A DNA stretch of 64,000 nt, from contig NZ_CP015105.1 of assembly GCF_002214545.1 (NCBI RefSeq), positions 1,426,001 to 1,490,000 on the forward strand, read 5' to 3'. The translations under genes and the position numbers were made by a program. Below, one piece after another: positions 41,263 to 50,713 of this stretch; the stretch's first letter is position 1, and every line of letters starts with the position of its first letter. The notes beneath the pieces were generated by a model that did not search any database, had not been told where the DNA came from, and saw only the letters and a program-made list of their open reading frames with translations. The DNA comes from Thermococcus thioreducens (GTDB lineage Archaea; Methanobacteriota_B; Thermococci; Thermococcales; Thermococcaceae).

Positions 41263-41649
41263 TCAGAGCGCCGCGAGGGCACCGATTGTGAAGAGTCCCA
41301 GGAGCGCGAGGATTCCCATCACCAGGATGGCTATAATCCCCGAGAGCAACCATGCCAAGAAGGCCCTGAGCCAGTCAGTATTGAACACTGCCTTGATGAC
41401 CCAGATGTTGGCCAAGAAACCCAGTACTGGTCCAAACGGCCCCAGAACCACTCCAACCAGGGCACCAACAATGGCCGCCAGGATGCCTCCGCCGAGTATT
41501 GCGATCATTGCTTTCCCTATCGAGGCGTCATGGATCCCAATCAGCTTTGCCCCCATCCACAGGAACAGCGCCGCTATGAAGAGCGCCAGCAGGAAGCCCA
41601 GTATAGCTACAGCACCCATCCCAAAAACCATAGCAGGCCCGTACGGCAT
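41263..41649 (-). CDS. Small polytopic membrane protein, unknown
   Basis: A 128-aa Gly/Ala/Ile/Leu-rich protein with four hydrophobic helices (AMVFGMGAVAILGFLLALFI, IAILGGGILAAIVGALVGVV and two more), a short basic/acidic loop, and a helix-rich C-terminus (MGILALLGLFTIGALAAL). GGGGTGATG precedes ATG 41649; a frame from 41676 lacks a site. No motif points to a function. Confidence 0.72.
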   Translation of the reverse strand: MPYGPAMVFGMGAVAILGFLLALFIAALFLWMGAKLIGIHDASIGKAMIAILGGGILAAIVGALVGVVLGPFGPVLGFLANIWVIKAVFNTDWLRAFLAWLLSGIIAILVMGILALLGLFTIGALAAL

Positions 41650-41752
41650 TACATCACCCCTTAATTTTTGAAACATCCAAGTTTATCAGCTTTTCCTTTT
41701 TGCTCCCAAAAGACCTTTAAAGGGGTAGGGGGACTCATCTGGGGGTGAAAAA

Positions 41753-42541
41753 ATGCTGGAATCCCTGATGGACTTTCTCTACCGCTACTTCTGGGAGCCG
41801 ATGTTCACGAGGAGCGGCTACAACCCGATTAACACATTCGTCTACGCCTTCCTGCTGGGCCTTGGAGTGATATACTCATATAAATATATAATCAAACCCC
41901 TCCGGATAAAGGTCGACGAGAGGCTCTTTCTGGCGGTTACACCAATGGTCATCTTTGGCTCGACGGTGAGGGCGCTCGTTGACGGGGGAGTTCTCCCAAA
42001 GAACCCCCTCATACTGACACCGGGCATATTCTTTACGGCCTTCATCCTGATACTCCCCGCCCTCGCGGCGGACGCAAAAATGGAGATGTACCCCAGGATA
42101 ACCATTGCGTGGGGGGCACTTCTGGCGCTCTGGGCCAACTACCTCCTGGTGACCAACGCCAAGAGCTGGGAGCCCTACGGGCTGACCCTCATCCATACCG
42201 CAGTCAGCTTTGCCGCGGTCTTCGCGTTCTACCGGTGGAGGCCCTTTGAGAGGCTCTACCTTTACCCTGTCTTGGCACACTACTTCGATATAGCCTCGAC
42301 CGTCGTTGCTATCCACTTCTACGGCTACCGCGAGGTGCACTGGCTGGAGAACATCCTGGTGAACTACCTGGGGGCGTACTCATACTACCCATGGATAACG
42401 CTGATACTCGTAGTGGTCTACTACGGGCTCAGGTACCTCGTGCCCGACGAAGAGGAGCGCTATTTCTGGTATCTCGCAATATACATCCTCGGCTTGGGCC
42501 CGGCCATAAGGGACCCGGCCCAGCTGGTGCTCCAGGTTTGA
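41753..42541 (+). CDS. DUF63 family membrane protein
   Basis: A 262-aa integral membrane protein with about seven helices. It matches the archaeal DUF63 family in its features: an N-terminal FWEPMFTRSGYNPINTFVYA, the VTPMVIFGSTVRALVDGG segment, and LAHYFDIASTVVAIHFYGY near the C-terminal third. Conserved Asp/Arg/His within helices suggest a binding or transport site, but no function is established. GGGGGTGAAAAA precedes the ATG. Confidence 0.85.
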   Translation: MLESLMDFLYRYFWEPMFTRSGYNPINTFVYAFLLGLGVIYSYKYIIKPLRIKVDERLFLAVTPMVIFGSTVRALVDGGVLPKNPLILTPGIFFTAFILILPALAADAKMEMYPRITIAWGALLALWANYLLVTNAKSWEPYGLTLIHTAVSFAAVFAFYRWRPFERLYLYPVLAHYFDIASTVVAIHFYGYREVHWLENILVNYLGAYSYYPWITLILVVVYYGLRYLVPDEEERYFWYLAIYILGLGPAIRDPAQLVLQV

Positions 42542-42600
42542 ATTTTGTTTTTCCATGAAGACAAAATTGTTGAATTTTGTCTTCACTCGAAGACAATATT
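42541..42600. promoter_or_regulatory. Array of four alternating 12-bp half-sites over the ATPase promoter
   Basis: Four copies of a 12-bp half-site alternate in orientation at exactly 16-bp steps: AATTTTGTTTTT (42541, two mismatches), GAAGACAAAATT (42557), AATTTTGTCTTC (42573) and GAAGACAATATT (42589, one mismatch). Spacers are 4 bp. The central pair is a perfect palindrome with 13-bp arms (42556-42585). The last half-site runs into the TATA region (ATATTTTTAAAG, about 42597-42606) of the downstream ATPase gene. This looks like a multi-site operator; as a terminator for the preceding gene the regular phasing would be unexplained. Confidence 0.6.
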
Positions 42601-42625
42601 TTTAAAGATTGTGCCAAAGAGAATA

Positions 42626-43810
42626 ATGGTGGACACTGTGGAGAGCAGGATTATTTCCTCGATAGTTTCAACGAGTAAGAGGTTGATGAAGTGGGCCTCA
42701 AGATTCCCAAAGAGAAGATTTCTTTACAGTGAGCTAAAAGAAATAGATAAAGAGTACTATGTTGGGGTAAAAGGGATTCGAGGTGTTGGAAAAACTGTGC
42801 TTCTTCTCCAATTGGCCTTTGAGACAGAAAAGAGCGTCTATTTCTCTGCGGATTCAACGCTTTTAAAGCCCTATTCACTTTATGAAATCGTTAAAGAGCT
42901 CCAAGGCATGGGCTTTAAGAACATCTTCATCGATGAGATACACAGAAAGGCTGGATGGGAAGAAGATTTGAAAACCCTGTATGATGAGCACGAGGTCCGG
43001 GTGTTTTTTTCTGGATCTTCTGCCATAGATATACTGCATTCTTCCGCCGATCTCTCAAGAAGGGTGGTACTCAAAGAACTCCCTCCGGCATCGTTTAGGG
43101 AGTGGCTTAACATAAAGAGGGGGGCTGATATCCAACCACTGTCTCTCGATGAAATCCTCTCGAAGGCATTCGAGACAACATACCGGTACATGGAATACGA
43201 GCCTATGTGGAAAGAGTACATGCTGAAGGGGGGAGTACTGTATCCAGATGGGGGCTTTTTTGACGCACTCGAAAACTCTCTGAGGAAGGTTATCCTCGAA
43301 GATATGGCTGCATTGAGGGAAGTTAGTGTCAAATACGAGGAAGATGCCTTCAAGTTGCTCTATCTCATTGCGAGGTCTAAACCCTTTGAGGCCAACTATT
43401 CCAGGATAGCCAAGAGCCTCGAAATATCAAAGACCCTTGCCATAAGGCTCGTCTCCGACCTGGAAAAAGCTGGGCTGATAATCAGGGTTCTTCCCTGCGA
43501 GAACATTCGAAAGGAACCCAAGCTTTATTTGACAGTACCGCTCAGGAGGTTTTTTGAGAGGAAGGGCTTTTCAGTGGAGTTGGGCTCGCTCCGTGAGGAG
43601 TTTTTCGTTAACCATGTGCGGCAGGTTGGACTCTGCTATCCCAAGAGTTCTCGGCTCACAAAGAAACCGGACTTCGTGGTGGCAGGAAAGATATTTGAAA
43701 TTGGCGGTCCTGGGAAGGGGAGAGGACAAAGGCCGGATTACGTAGTCTCCGACGGCATAGTTACCGGTGATAACCGCGTTCCCCTCTTCCTCTTTGGTTT
43801 TCTCTACTAA
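42626..43810 (+). CDS. AAA ATPase with DUF4143-type C-terminal domain
   Basis: A 394-aa archaeal ATP-binding protein: Walker A GIRGVGKTVLLLQLAF, Walker B NIFIDEIHRKAGWEEDLKTL, a sensor segment VRVFFSGSSAID, SFREWL, a winged-helix-like region (RIAKSLEISKTLAIRLVSDL) and a C-terminal PD-(D/E)xK-like remnant (KKPDFVVAGKIFEIG). Family members are abundant and mobile in Thermococcales and are of uncertain role. TATA at about 42597-42606 places transcription near 42626, so ATG 42626 is leaderless. The last 50 nt overlap the convergent helicase gene. Composition is a little more AT-rich than neighbours. Confidence 0.85.
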   Translation: MVDTVESRIISSIVSTSKRLMKWASRFPKRRFLYSELKEIDKEYYVGVKGIRGVGKTVLLLQLAFETEKSVYFSADSTLLKPYSLYEIVKELQGMGFKNIFIDEIHRKAGWEEDLKTLYDEHEVRVFFSGSSAIDILHSSADLSRRVVLKELPPASFREWLNIKRGADIQPLSLDEILSKAFETTYRYMEYEPMWKEYMLKGGVLYPDGGFFDALENSLRKVILEDMAALREVSVKYEEDAFKLLYLIARSKPFEANYSRIAKSLEISKTLAIRLVSDLEKAGLIIRVLPCENIRKEPKLYLTVPLRRFFERKGFSVELGSLREEFFVNHVRQVGLCYPKSSRLTKKPDFVVAGKIFEIGGPGKGRGQRPDYVVSDGIVTGDNRVPLFLFGFLY

Positions 43811-46298
43811 CTTTGCCCTCTTCAATCTCCATCTTCAGGATTTTTGCTTCTTTCTCAGCTCTCCCGACACGGAAGACCCTTGCAATTCTCTCGATTGCTT
43901 CAAGCTTCCTCACAATGCCATCGAGCCAAGTAAAGACGTCGCCCGGATAGACTATCAGCCCGTAGACCTTCCTGAAGTGCTCCGCTATCTGCGTCGGGTG
44001 TTTGCCGTTTCTCCTCAGCTCGATTATCATATCGCTCACGCGCTCCATCGCGTGCTCGGTGCAGTCCTCCTCAGGACACATGAAGAACTCCTGGTAGAGC
44101 ATGAAGAGCCTCTCCGCCGCGTTGGGGCTGAGCTCCGGGATGACCCTGTCGAGCTCCTCAAGGATGGAAGCGAAGCTTGGCGAGAAGACGTTTGCACTCA
44201 GCCTTCCCCTAACTGCGCCCTCAAGCTCCCTCTGGAGCGTCCCGCTCAGGTAGAGGTTCTCGAATGGGAGGAGCTTGACGGCCATCCACCGGGCGGGCTT
44301 CTTTCCGAGGTTGTCCCTTATGAACGCCGCCTCCGTGGGCAGGAGGAAGCTCATGCTCACAGCTCGCCCGTAGGGCGTGACCTCAACAACCGGCCCTCTA
44401 AGCCGGACGAAGCCGAACTCCCTAAGCTTTTCGAGAACCTTTTCCGCGCTCTGGTTGGCGCCGAGGCATCTGGACTGGACATCCTCGATGACGTCAAGGC
44501 GGTTGAAGACGCAGGAGTGGGCCAGAACGTTGTCCTGTTCAAGCTCGTCGCTCCACTCCACAATTACTGGCTCGATTGGAGCGGTGAGGAGCTTGAACGC
44601 AACCTCGTCCTCCGAGCTTTCCATCTGGGCAGAATACTTTCTCCCGGGCTCGACTATGAGGTAGACCCTGCCCTTCTCGTGGTAGAGGGGCCTTCCGGCA
44701 CGGCCGAGCATCTGGTGGAACTCCCTGACGGTGAGCCACTTGTTGCCCATGGCCAAACTCTCAAAGATTACCTGGGAGGCCGGAAAGTCCACACCTGCTC
44801 CAAGGGCGGCTGTGGTGACCACAACGTCGAGCCTCTGAGCCAAAAACTCCATCTCGGTGAGCTTTCTCTGCTTGTAGGGCAGGCCGGAGTGGTAAGGCTT
44901 GGCTCTAAGGCCTTTGCTCGTGAGGTAAGCCGCTAATTCGTGCGTCCTCTTGCGCGAGAAGGTGAAGACTATCGTCTGCCCCTTGTAGCCCTGCGGGGAT
45001 TTCCTCATCGCCTCAGCACGGCAGAGAACCGCTATGTGGCGCCACTTCTCGCTCTCGTTCCTCGCTATGATTATGTGCCTCTCCAGATCGACCGGTCTCT
45101 CGTCGTAGAGCACCAGCTTCAGCCCGAGTTCTCTGGCCAGCTCGCCAGGGTTCCCGACGGTGGCGCTCAGGCCTATGAACTGGGCATCTGGGTAGAGCCT
45201 CCTTAAGCGGGCTATTAAACCGTCCAGCCTCGGCCCGCGCTCTTCGTCGTCCAGCATATGGATTTCGTCTATCACTATGGTTCCGATGTTGCCGATCTTC
45301 CTGCCGGCGCGGAGGAGGTAGTCTATTCCCTCGTAGGTTCCGACGATTATGTCCGCGTCTATCCCAGTATCAACCACAACCAGCTCGTCCCGGGTCTTTA
45401 TGCGGCTCATGCCAACCCTTATCGCCACCCGGAGGCCGAGCTTGGAATAGCGCCGTTTGAAGTCATCGTACTTCTGGTTTGCCAGGGCAACGAGGGGGAC
45501 GAGGAAGAGCATCTTCCCGCCCTTCATGGCCTTTGGGACACCGGCCAGCTCGCCAATGAGGGTCTTACCGCTCGCAGTGGCTGAAACCACAAGGAGGCTC
45601 TCACCCTCAAGAAGGCCGCCTTTTACCGCCAAGCTCTGGACGGGGAGGAGCTCGTTAACGCCTTCAGCTTTGAGAACGGATTTGAACTTCTCGGGAAGCG
45701 GAAGCTCGTCAAGGTGGACTTTCTCAACGCGCACGTGTTTGGCCTTCAGCTCGTCCCACTTTGTTATCTCCGGGTGCCCGGTAGGGTCAAAACGCGGGTC
45801 GAAGGCGTAGAGAACTTTATCAAGGTCTCTAAACCTGTCGAGGAGCTTTCTAGCCTGGTCAAACATTGCAACGCTCCTGAACCTGAAGCGGAGCTCCCTC
45901 TTCAGCTCGTCTTCCGCACACCTCTCGCAGATGTACTCGCCCTGGTATTTAATGCGGTTCCCCTCGGTGAGGACGGTCACCCTGCCGTCGAGGAGGCAGA
46001 GGCGGCAGAGCTCGGCTTTCTCAACGCGCTTGTTCTGGAGCCTTCTCTTAAAGTAGTCTTCCCACTCGCCCGCATTTATGAGGACTATCCTTGCCCCACG
46101 GAGAAGTTTCTCAATCTCCTTTGGGTTCCTGTAGTTGCTCCCCTCAAGGACCTTGAAGAGCCTTCCCTCGCGCATTATGAAGCGGTATATAGCATCGGCT
46201 TTGAGGTTCCTCATCTGTGAGAGCTTTTCGGGCTCGTTCTCAATGAAGAAAGCCTCAAGCTCGTTTTTCTTTCTTCCGGGCCTCACGACGAAGAGCAT
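43761..46298 (-). CDS. Ski2-like DEAD/DEAH-box helicase with N-terminal zinc-finger domain
   Basis: An 845-aa protein. The N-terminal 220 residues contain a Cys4 site (CRLCLL, CERCAED) and a basic domain. The helicase core has LVVSATASGKTLIGELAGVP (Walker A), TIVIDEIHMLDDEERGPRL (DEIH), FIGLSATVGNPGELA, VTTAALGAGVDFPA and REFHQMLGRAGRPLY (motif VI), followed by a winged helix and a C-terminal helical domain with CPEEDC. Ski2/Hel308-like helicases unwind RNA or branched DNA; this archaeal subgroup's target is not fixed by the sequence. ATG 46298 follows GAGGGA at good spacing. It lies in the same direction behind the Lrp and TyrRS genes. Confidence 0.86.
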   Translation of the reverse strand: MLFVVRPGRKKNELEAFFIENEPEKLSQMRNLKADAIYRFIMREGRLFKVLEGSNYRNPKEIEKLLRGARIVLINAGEWEDYFKRRLQNKRVEKAELCRLCLLDGRVTVLTEGNRIKYQGEYICERCAEDELKRELRFRFRSVAMFDQARKLLDRFRDLDKVLYAFDPRFDPTGHPEITKWDELKAKHVRVEKVHLDELPLPEKFKSVLKAEGVNELLPVQSLAVKGGLLEGESLLVVSATASGKTLIGELAGVPKAMKGGKMLFLVPLVALANQKYDDFKRRYSKLGLRVAIRVGMSRIKTRDELVVVDTGIDADIIVGTYEGIDYLLRAGRKIGNIGTIVIDEIHMLDDEERGPRLDGLIARLRRLYPDAQFIGLSATVGNPGELARELGLKLVLYDERPVDLERHIIIARNESEKWRHIAVLCRAEAMRKSPQGYKGQTIVFTFSRKRTHELAAYLTSKGLRAKPYHSGLPYKQRKLTEMEFLAQRLDVVVTTAALGAGVDFPASQVIFESLAMGNKWLTVREFHQMLGRAGRPLYHEKGRVYLIVEPGRKYSAQMESSEDEVAFKLLTAPIEPVIVEWSDELEQDNVLAHSCVFNRLDVIEDVQSRCLGANQSAEKVLEKLREFGFVRLRGPVVEVTPYGRAVSMSFLLPTEAAFIRDNLGKKPARWMAVKLLPFENLYLSGTLQRELEGAVRGRLSANVFSPSFASILEELDRVIPELSPNAAERLFMLYQEFFMCPEEDCTEHAMERVSDMIIELRRNGKHPTQIAEHFRKVYGLIVYPGDVFTWLDGIVRKLEAIERIARVFRVGRAEKEAKILKMEIEEGKVSRENQRGRGERGYHR

Positions 46299-46319
46299 CC
46301 CCACTCCCTCGCCAAGCGA

Positions 46320-46793
46320 TCAGCGCCTCTTGCTCTCACTGGGCACCCAGTTCTCCTTAAAGATATCTATTATAAGTGTGACTTCAACCCGCTCCAAGTT
46401 TTTGCCGAAGAGCCGTTTGAGCCTTCCGGCGAAGGCCTTGACTTCATCCGTATCGTGGAAGCTCGCCCTCACGAGTATCTGCCTCTCACCGCTGCGCCGG
46501 TAGAGGCTCTGAACTTCCTCCAGCCGAGCAATCCGCCTCAGAATTGGGTCAACGGTGTGGTCGTCTATGGCAAGCTTCAGCTCAAAAAACGCCTGAACGT
46601 ATTCGTCGAGGAAGGCTGGGTCAACGATGGCGGAGTAGCCCTTAATTGCCCCGAGCTTCTCCAGCTTTTCTACCCTGTTCTTCACGCTCGCCGGGGACAG
46701 GCCAACCCTCTTCCCGAGCTCTGTGAGGGTTATCCTGCCCTCCTTCCGGAGGATTCTGAGTATCTCCCTGTCCTTCTCGTCTATCCCCGGCAT
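46320..46793 (-). CDS. Lrp/AsnC family transcriptional regulator
   Basis: A 157-aa protein with an N-terminal HTH (REILRILRKEGRITLTELGK, VGLSPASVKNRVEKLEKLGA) and a C-terminal ligand-binding RAM/AsnC_trans_reg fold (YVQAFFELKLAIDD onward). Such regulators form dimers or octamers and respond to amino acids. It sits 21 nt before the helicase and about 30 nt after tyrS on the same strand, suggesting one transcript. ATG 46793 is behind GTGGAG; GTG 46802 overlaps that site. Confidence 0.88.
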   Translation of the reverse strand: MPGIDEKDREILRILRKEGRITLTELGKRVGLSPASVKNRVEKLEKLGAIKGYSAIVDPAFLDEYVQAFFELKLAIDDHTVDPILRRIARLEEVQSLYRRSGERQILVRASFHDTDEVKAFAGRLKRLFGKNLERVEVTLIIDIFKENWVPSESKRR

Positions 46794-46823
46794 CGGCTCC
46801 ACCAGCTAAAAGGGAAGGAAAAG

Positions 46824-47951
46824 TCAGCGGGTGATCTTTATCTCCCGCATCAGCTCAAGCGGCTCTGGATTCCTCTCGAAGTAGTCCCTGACCGGCTTGA
46901 GGAGCTCAATGAGATATTCTGCCACCGCGTTCTTGAGGTCGAGCGGGTGGAGCTTGCCCTCGGCGAAGTCCCTCTTGAGCTCCTCGATGGTCGTGTAGGT
47001 GACGTCGCCGCCGAACTTGGCAGGTCTGTGTATTGTGAACTCGACTGGTTCTTCCCGGAAGATTATGTACTCGGCCCAATCTAAAACCGGGTTGTACTTG
47101 ACCTCCCTGGCCGGGCAGAAGGCCTTCCTGAGTTTTTGCTTTATCTCCTCCGGCGTGTCGTGGATGAAGACGGCTGAGTAAGGCTTGCTCTTGCTCATCT
47201 TCATCTGGGTCTTTAGCTCCTTGAACTTCTCCTCGTCCTCTATCGGCCAGACCGGCGGCTCCTGCAGGCCCAGGAGGAGGTGGTGGTGCAGGGCGACCGG
47301 CTTGAGCTTCTCCCCATTCCACTCGAGCGGGTGGTATTTCAACTTTTGAGCGACTTCAATGGCTATAACGTGGGCCTTCCTCTGGTCCATTCCGGCGTGG
47401 GCTATCGTGACCCCCTGGTAGAAGATGTCAGCAACCTGCATAGCCGGGTAGATGAGCTTGGCGAAGTCTATGGCCTCACCCATCTGCCTGCCCATTATCG
47501 TTATCGAGCGCATCATTCTTGCCAGAGTAACGTTCTTGGAGATGTCTATGACGGTCTGCCAGTAGTCACCCTTCTCCAGTATCTCGCTGGCCAGAACGAA
47601 CTCGACCTTGTCCGGGTCGCCGCCCATTACCTTAATGCTCTGCTTCATTCCCTCCTTGAAGTAGCTCAGCGCGACCTTCTGGATGACCTCAAGGTCTCCA
47701 CCGAGCTTGTCGTTTATCCAGCTGTGCCAGTCAGCTAAGAATATCCTCGTCTTGATTCCAGCCTTCTGGAGGTCGGCTATCTTCGCTCCAGCCATAAGCC
47801 CGGTTCCGAGGTGAATGTAACCGCTTATCTCAAATCCGATGTAGTGCTGCATGGGGACACCAACTTCAAGCAGGTGCCTGAGGTTCTCCTCCGTCAGGAG
47901 CTCTTCCGTGGGCTTCCTCTTGATAAGTTCTATTTTCCTCTCAATATCCAT
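46824..47951 (-). CDS. tyrS: Tyrosyl-tRNA synthetase
   Basis: A 375-aa class I synthetase of the archaeal/eukaryal TyrRS type. The HIGH-like motif is SGYIHLGTGLMAGA, the KMSKS loop is KMSKSKPYSAVFIHD, and substrate-pocket segments include LADWHSWINDKLGG and YPAMQVADIF. It lacks a bacterial S4 tail, as expected. It attaches tyrosine to tRNA-Tyr. ATG 47951 follows AGGTGGTGAG. Confidence 0.94.
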   Translation of the reverse strand: MDIERKIELIKRKPTEELLTEENLRHLLEVGVPMQHYIGFEISGYIHLGTGLMAGAKIADLQKAGIKTRIFLADWHSWINDKLGGDLEVIQKVALSYFKEGMKQSIKVMGGDPDKVEFVLASEILEKGDYWQTVIDISKNVTLARMMRSITIMGRQMGEAIDFAKLIYPAMQVADIFYQGVTIAHAGMDQRKAHVIAIEVAQKLKYHPLEWNGEKLKPVALHHHLLLGLQEPPVWPIEDEEKFKELKTQMKMSKSKPYSAVFIHDTPEEIKQKLRKAFCPAREVKYNPVLDWAEYIIFREEPVEFTIHRPAKFGGDVTYTTIEELKRDFAEGKLHPLDLKNAVAEYLIELLKPVRDYFERNPEPLELMREIKITR

Positions 47952-48074
47952 ACTCACCACCTGAAGCCTGAACGGTATAAGCCTTTAAGGACTTTACGGA
48001 AGTTTTTCCAGGCTGTTAAAGTTCGGATTCATAAGATTTATAACTTCATGGAGCGTAAATAACCCGGTGATACC

Positions 48075-49174
48075 ATGAGGAAGGCTGCAATAATAATGGC
48101 AGTGTTTGTGTTCTTTGGTGTTTTGGTTTTGCCATGGCAAGTGCAACGACAATCGGCGTTGACCTCGCCCACGGCGAGAGCGACAAGGGACTGGCAGTTC
48201 TGACCGACAGGGACGGCAACGTCCTCGCGGAGGGAATGATAAAGACCCTCAGCGACTTCAACTGGGTCTACATCGGCGACCCTGCCGTTGCCGACACGCT
48301 TGGAATCCAGAACGTCGGCGACAAGATAACCTACGACGCGATTAAGGACGTTGACTTCCTTATCCTTGGACAGCCGAGCCAGGCCTTCAGCCCTGATGAA
48401 ATACAGGCCATCGTCCAGTGGTGGAACGATGGAAACAGGATCCTCTGGGTTGCCGCTGATTCCGACTATGGAGACGGCCCGAACAGGATTGACTTTGCTG
48501 ACACCATTCTTGACGCCATCGGCGCCAACCTGCGTGTTGACCAGGCTTCAGTTGAGGATGCAACAAGCAACGCCGGTGCCGGATACCGTGTCATCGGCCT
48601 CGTTAACCCCGACCCGGACACTCCCGAGAAGGACATGATAACCAAGGACCTCGCCAACGGCGGAAAGGTCCTCTTCCACGGCCCGGGTGTTGTCGCTTAC
48701 TACGACGAGAACGGCGACTGGAAGCCCCTCCCTGTCGGAGGCGGCATTGAGAACATATATGTGATCGTCACCAGCAGTAAGGACGGCCAGATCGTTGAGA
48801 ACACTGATCCAGCTGCCAACGCTTACACTGCCGGCGACACCGGCCAGTTCCCGCTCATGGCAGTCCAGCTCTTCCCGGACATGAAGAACGTCCTTATAGT
48901 CAGCGGTGAGACCCCCTACGGTGGCTACGAGCCAATGTGGGCACCCGAGTACCACGGGGTCAAGCTCGACGGCCCGCAGTTTGTCTCCAACTTCATTAAG
49001 TGGGCAGTCTACGTCCAGGGCGAGCTCGGCAAGGAGACCGCAAGCGAAACGACCAGCGAGGCCTCTGAAACTGGCAGCGAAACCACCGAAGGCGGTGAAA
49101 CCGGAGGCACCACCTGCGGTCCGGCTGCCCTCGTTGGCCTTGCACTCGTCCCGCTCCTCCTCAGGAGGAAGTGA
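48075..49174 (+). CDS. Exported CGP-CTERM protein with frameshifted signal peptide
   Basis: ATG 48075, behind CCCGGTGATACC, opens a good signal peptide (MRKAAIIMAVFVFFGVLVLP). Its frame then mismatches the body at 48131-48136. One missing A there would give 'LPMASATTIGVDLAHG' and rejoin the frame that starts at ATG 48134. The body (about 346 aa) has a GATase/DUF4350-like Rossmann outline (DVDFLILGQPSQAFSPDEI, ILWVAADSDYGDGP, GKVLFHGPGVVAYYD), a Ser/Thr/Glu/Gly stalk and a CGP-CTERM tail (TTCGPAALVGLALVPLLLRR). As read, translation from 48134 would yield a cytoplasmic protein. The total length is 3n+2, fitting one lost base: recent mutation or sequencing error. It precedes the ABC importer operon and could be part of that surface system. 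Confidence 0.72.
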
Positions 49175-49261
49175 TTCCCTTCCTTTCTTCTGTCATTTGA
49201 ACCATTAATTTTTTATTGTGTTTTGCCAACTTCAGCTGATTGACATAGCAGGGTGGTAAAA

Positions 49262-50713
49262 ATGAAAAAGATCGTGTCGGTGGGTATAATCTTTCTTCTT
49301 GCACTCAGCATAGTGGCCAGCGGATGTATAGGCGGAGGGGAGACCTCCACAGGGACTTCTGGCGAGGGCATAACCCTCGTCGTCGTCACGAGGCACGACG
49401 CGACCATCCAGTACATGGTAAAGCAGGCCTTCCTTCAGAGCGACATAGCCAAGCAGTACAACATAAAAGACCTCAAGTTCATCAAGGTTCCCGAGAGCCT
49501 CTGGCCCAGCTACATCCAGAAGGGCGCCGATGTCGGCTGGGGAGGAGGGCCGACCCTCTTCGACGACCTTTACAAGGCAGGATACCTTGCCCCGATAACT
49601 GATAAGAAAGTACTCGACCTCCTCGGCAACCCGATACCGACCGAGCTCGCCGGAATGCCCATGGTTAGGAAGGACGGTGACAAGGTTTACTGGATCGCCG
49701 CGGCACTTTCATCCTTCGGTTTCACCGTCAACAAGAAGCAGCTCGCCAAGTGGAACCTCAAGATGCCCGAGAAGTGGGAGGACGTTGCCAGTGAGGACTG
49801 GGCTCTTGACCCACCGCAGTACGGCATAGCCGACCCGACGAGGAGCACCTCCAACACCAGGATATACCAGATCATCCTCCAGGCCTTTGGATGGGACCAG
49901 GGATGGCGCATCATGACCCTCATAGCTGCCAACTCCAAGGTGTACATGGCAAGTGACGCCGTCAGAGATGCAGTTATAAACGGCGAAATCGCCGCAGGAA
50001 ACACCATTGACTTCTACGGGTACACCGCCATGCAGCAGAACCCCGACTGTCTTTATGTTGTTCCAAAGGGAGAGAGCATAATCAACGGCGACCCGATAGC
50101 ACTCCTTGCCAAAGCCCAGCACCCCGAGGCGGCCCAGGCCTTCATCTACTGGGTTCTCACCGAGGGCCAGGCCGTCTGGATGAGCCCGGACGTCAACAGG
50201 CTGCCCATCAACCCGCAGATATTTGACATGAAGATAACAAAGGTCTACGCGGACGTTATATTCAAGGGCCAGCACGAGGGCCAGACCTACGGCGAGGCCA
50301 GGCCGGCCCTTAAGAAGGCCTACCAGGACGCCACCAGCGCCCAGGGAATCCCGTTCGATGACAAGAGGGCCCTCGAAACTGTGAGTGCCCTTCAGTACTA
50401 CTTCAAGGCAACCCTCGTTGACCCGAACCAGCAGCTCCACAACGCGTGGGTCGCCATAGTCCAGGCCTACAGGAGTGGAAAGATAACCAAGGAGCAGTTT
50501 GAGCAGCTCAAGGACGAGCTCACCGCACCGATACAGTTCAAGGATCCGGAGACCGGCAAGACCGTCACCTTCACCGAGGAGTACGCCAAGAGCATCAACG
50601 ACAGGATTGTGAAGGACAGGAACTTCCAGGATCAGCTCGTCCAGGCATGGCGCCAGGCGGCGATGGACAAGTACAACAAGGTGCTCCAGGACCTCAAGCA
50701 GATCACCGGATGA
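49262..50713 (+). CDS. ABC transporter solute-binding lipoprotein (iron(III)/PotD-FbpA type)
   Basis: A 483-aa binding protein. The lipobox LALSIVASGC places the modified Cys at about residue 22, then a Gly/Thr/Ser linker and a class II periplasmic-binding fold (GITLVVVTRHDATIQYMVKQ, VGWGGGPTLFDDLYKAG, VYWIAAALSSFGFTVNKKQL, PEAAQAFIYWVLTEG). A C-terminal helical extension of about 120 residues goes beyond the usual fold. It would present substrate to the permease and ATPase encoded just downstream. The fold resembles FbpA/thiamine/phosphonate binders, so iron, phosphonate or an organic anion are all possible. GGGTGGT precedes ATG 49262. Confidence 0.88.
   Translation: MKKIVSVGIIFLLALSIVASGCIGGGETSTGTSGEGITLVVVTRHDATIQYMVKQAFLQSDIAKQYNIKDLKFIKVPESLWPSYIQKGADVGWGGGPTLFDDLYKAGYLAPITDKKVLDLLGNPIPTELAGMPMVRKDGDKVYWIAAALSSFGFTVNKKQLAKWNLKMPEKWEDVASEDWALDPPQYGIADPTRSTSNTRIYQIILQAFGWDQGWRIMTLIAANSKVYMASDAVRDAVINGEIAAGNTIDFYGYTAMQQNPDCLYVVPKGESIINGDPIALLAKAQHPEAAQAFIYWVLTEGQAVWMSPDVNRLPINPQIFDMKITKVYADVIFKGQHEGQTYGEARPALKKAYQDATSAQGIPFDDKRALETVSALQYYFKATLVDPNQQLHNAWVAIVQAYRSGKITKEQFEQLKDELTAPIQFKDPETGKTVTFTEEYAKSINDRIVKDRNFQDQLVQAWRQAAMDKYNKVLQDLKQITG

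Noticed and set aside
42556-42585. Transcription terminator of the DUF63 gene
   Set aside because: The palindrome is AT-rich without a following T-tract, is part of a phased four-site array and adjoins the TATA box of the next gene, so an operator is more likely.
42541-42600. Possible CRISPR-like repeat array
   Set aside because: Repeats are 12 bp, alternate in orientation and have 4-bp spacers; CRISPR repeats are longer, direct, and have long unique spacers. No CRISPR array was seen in the window.
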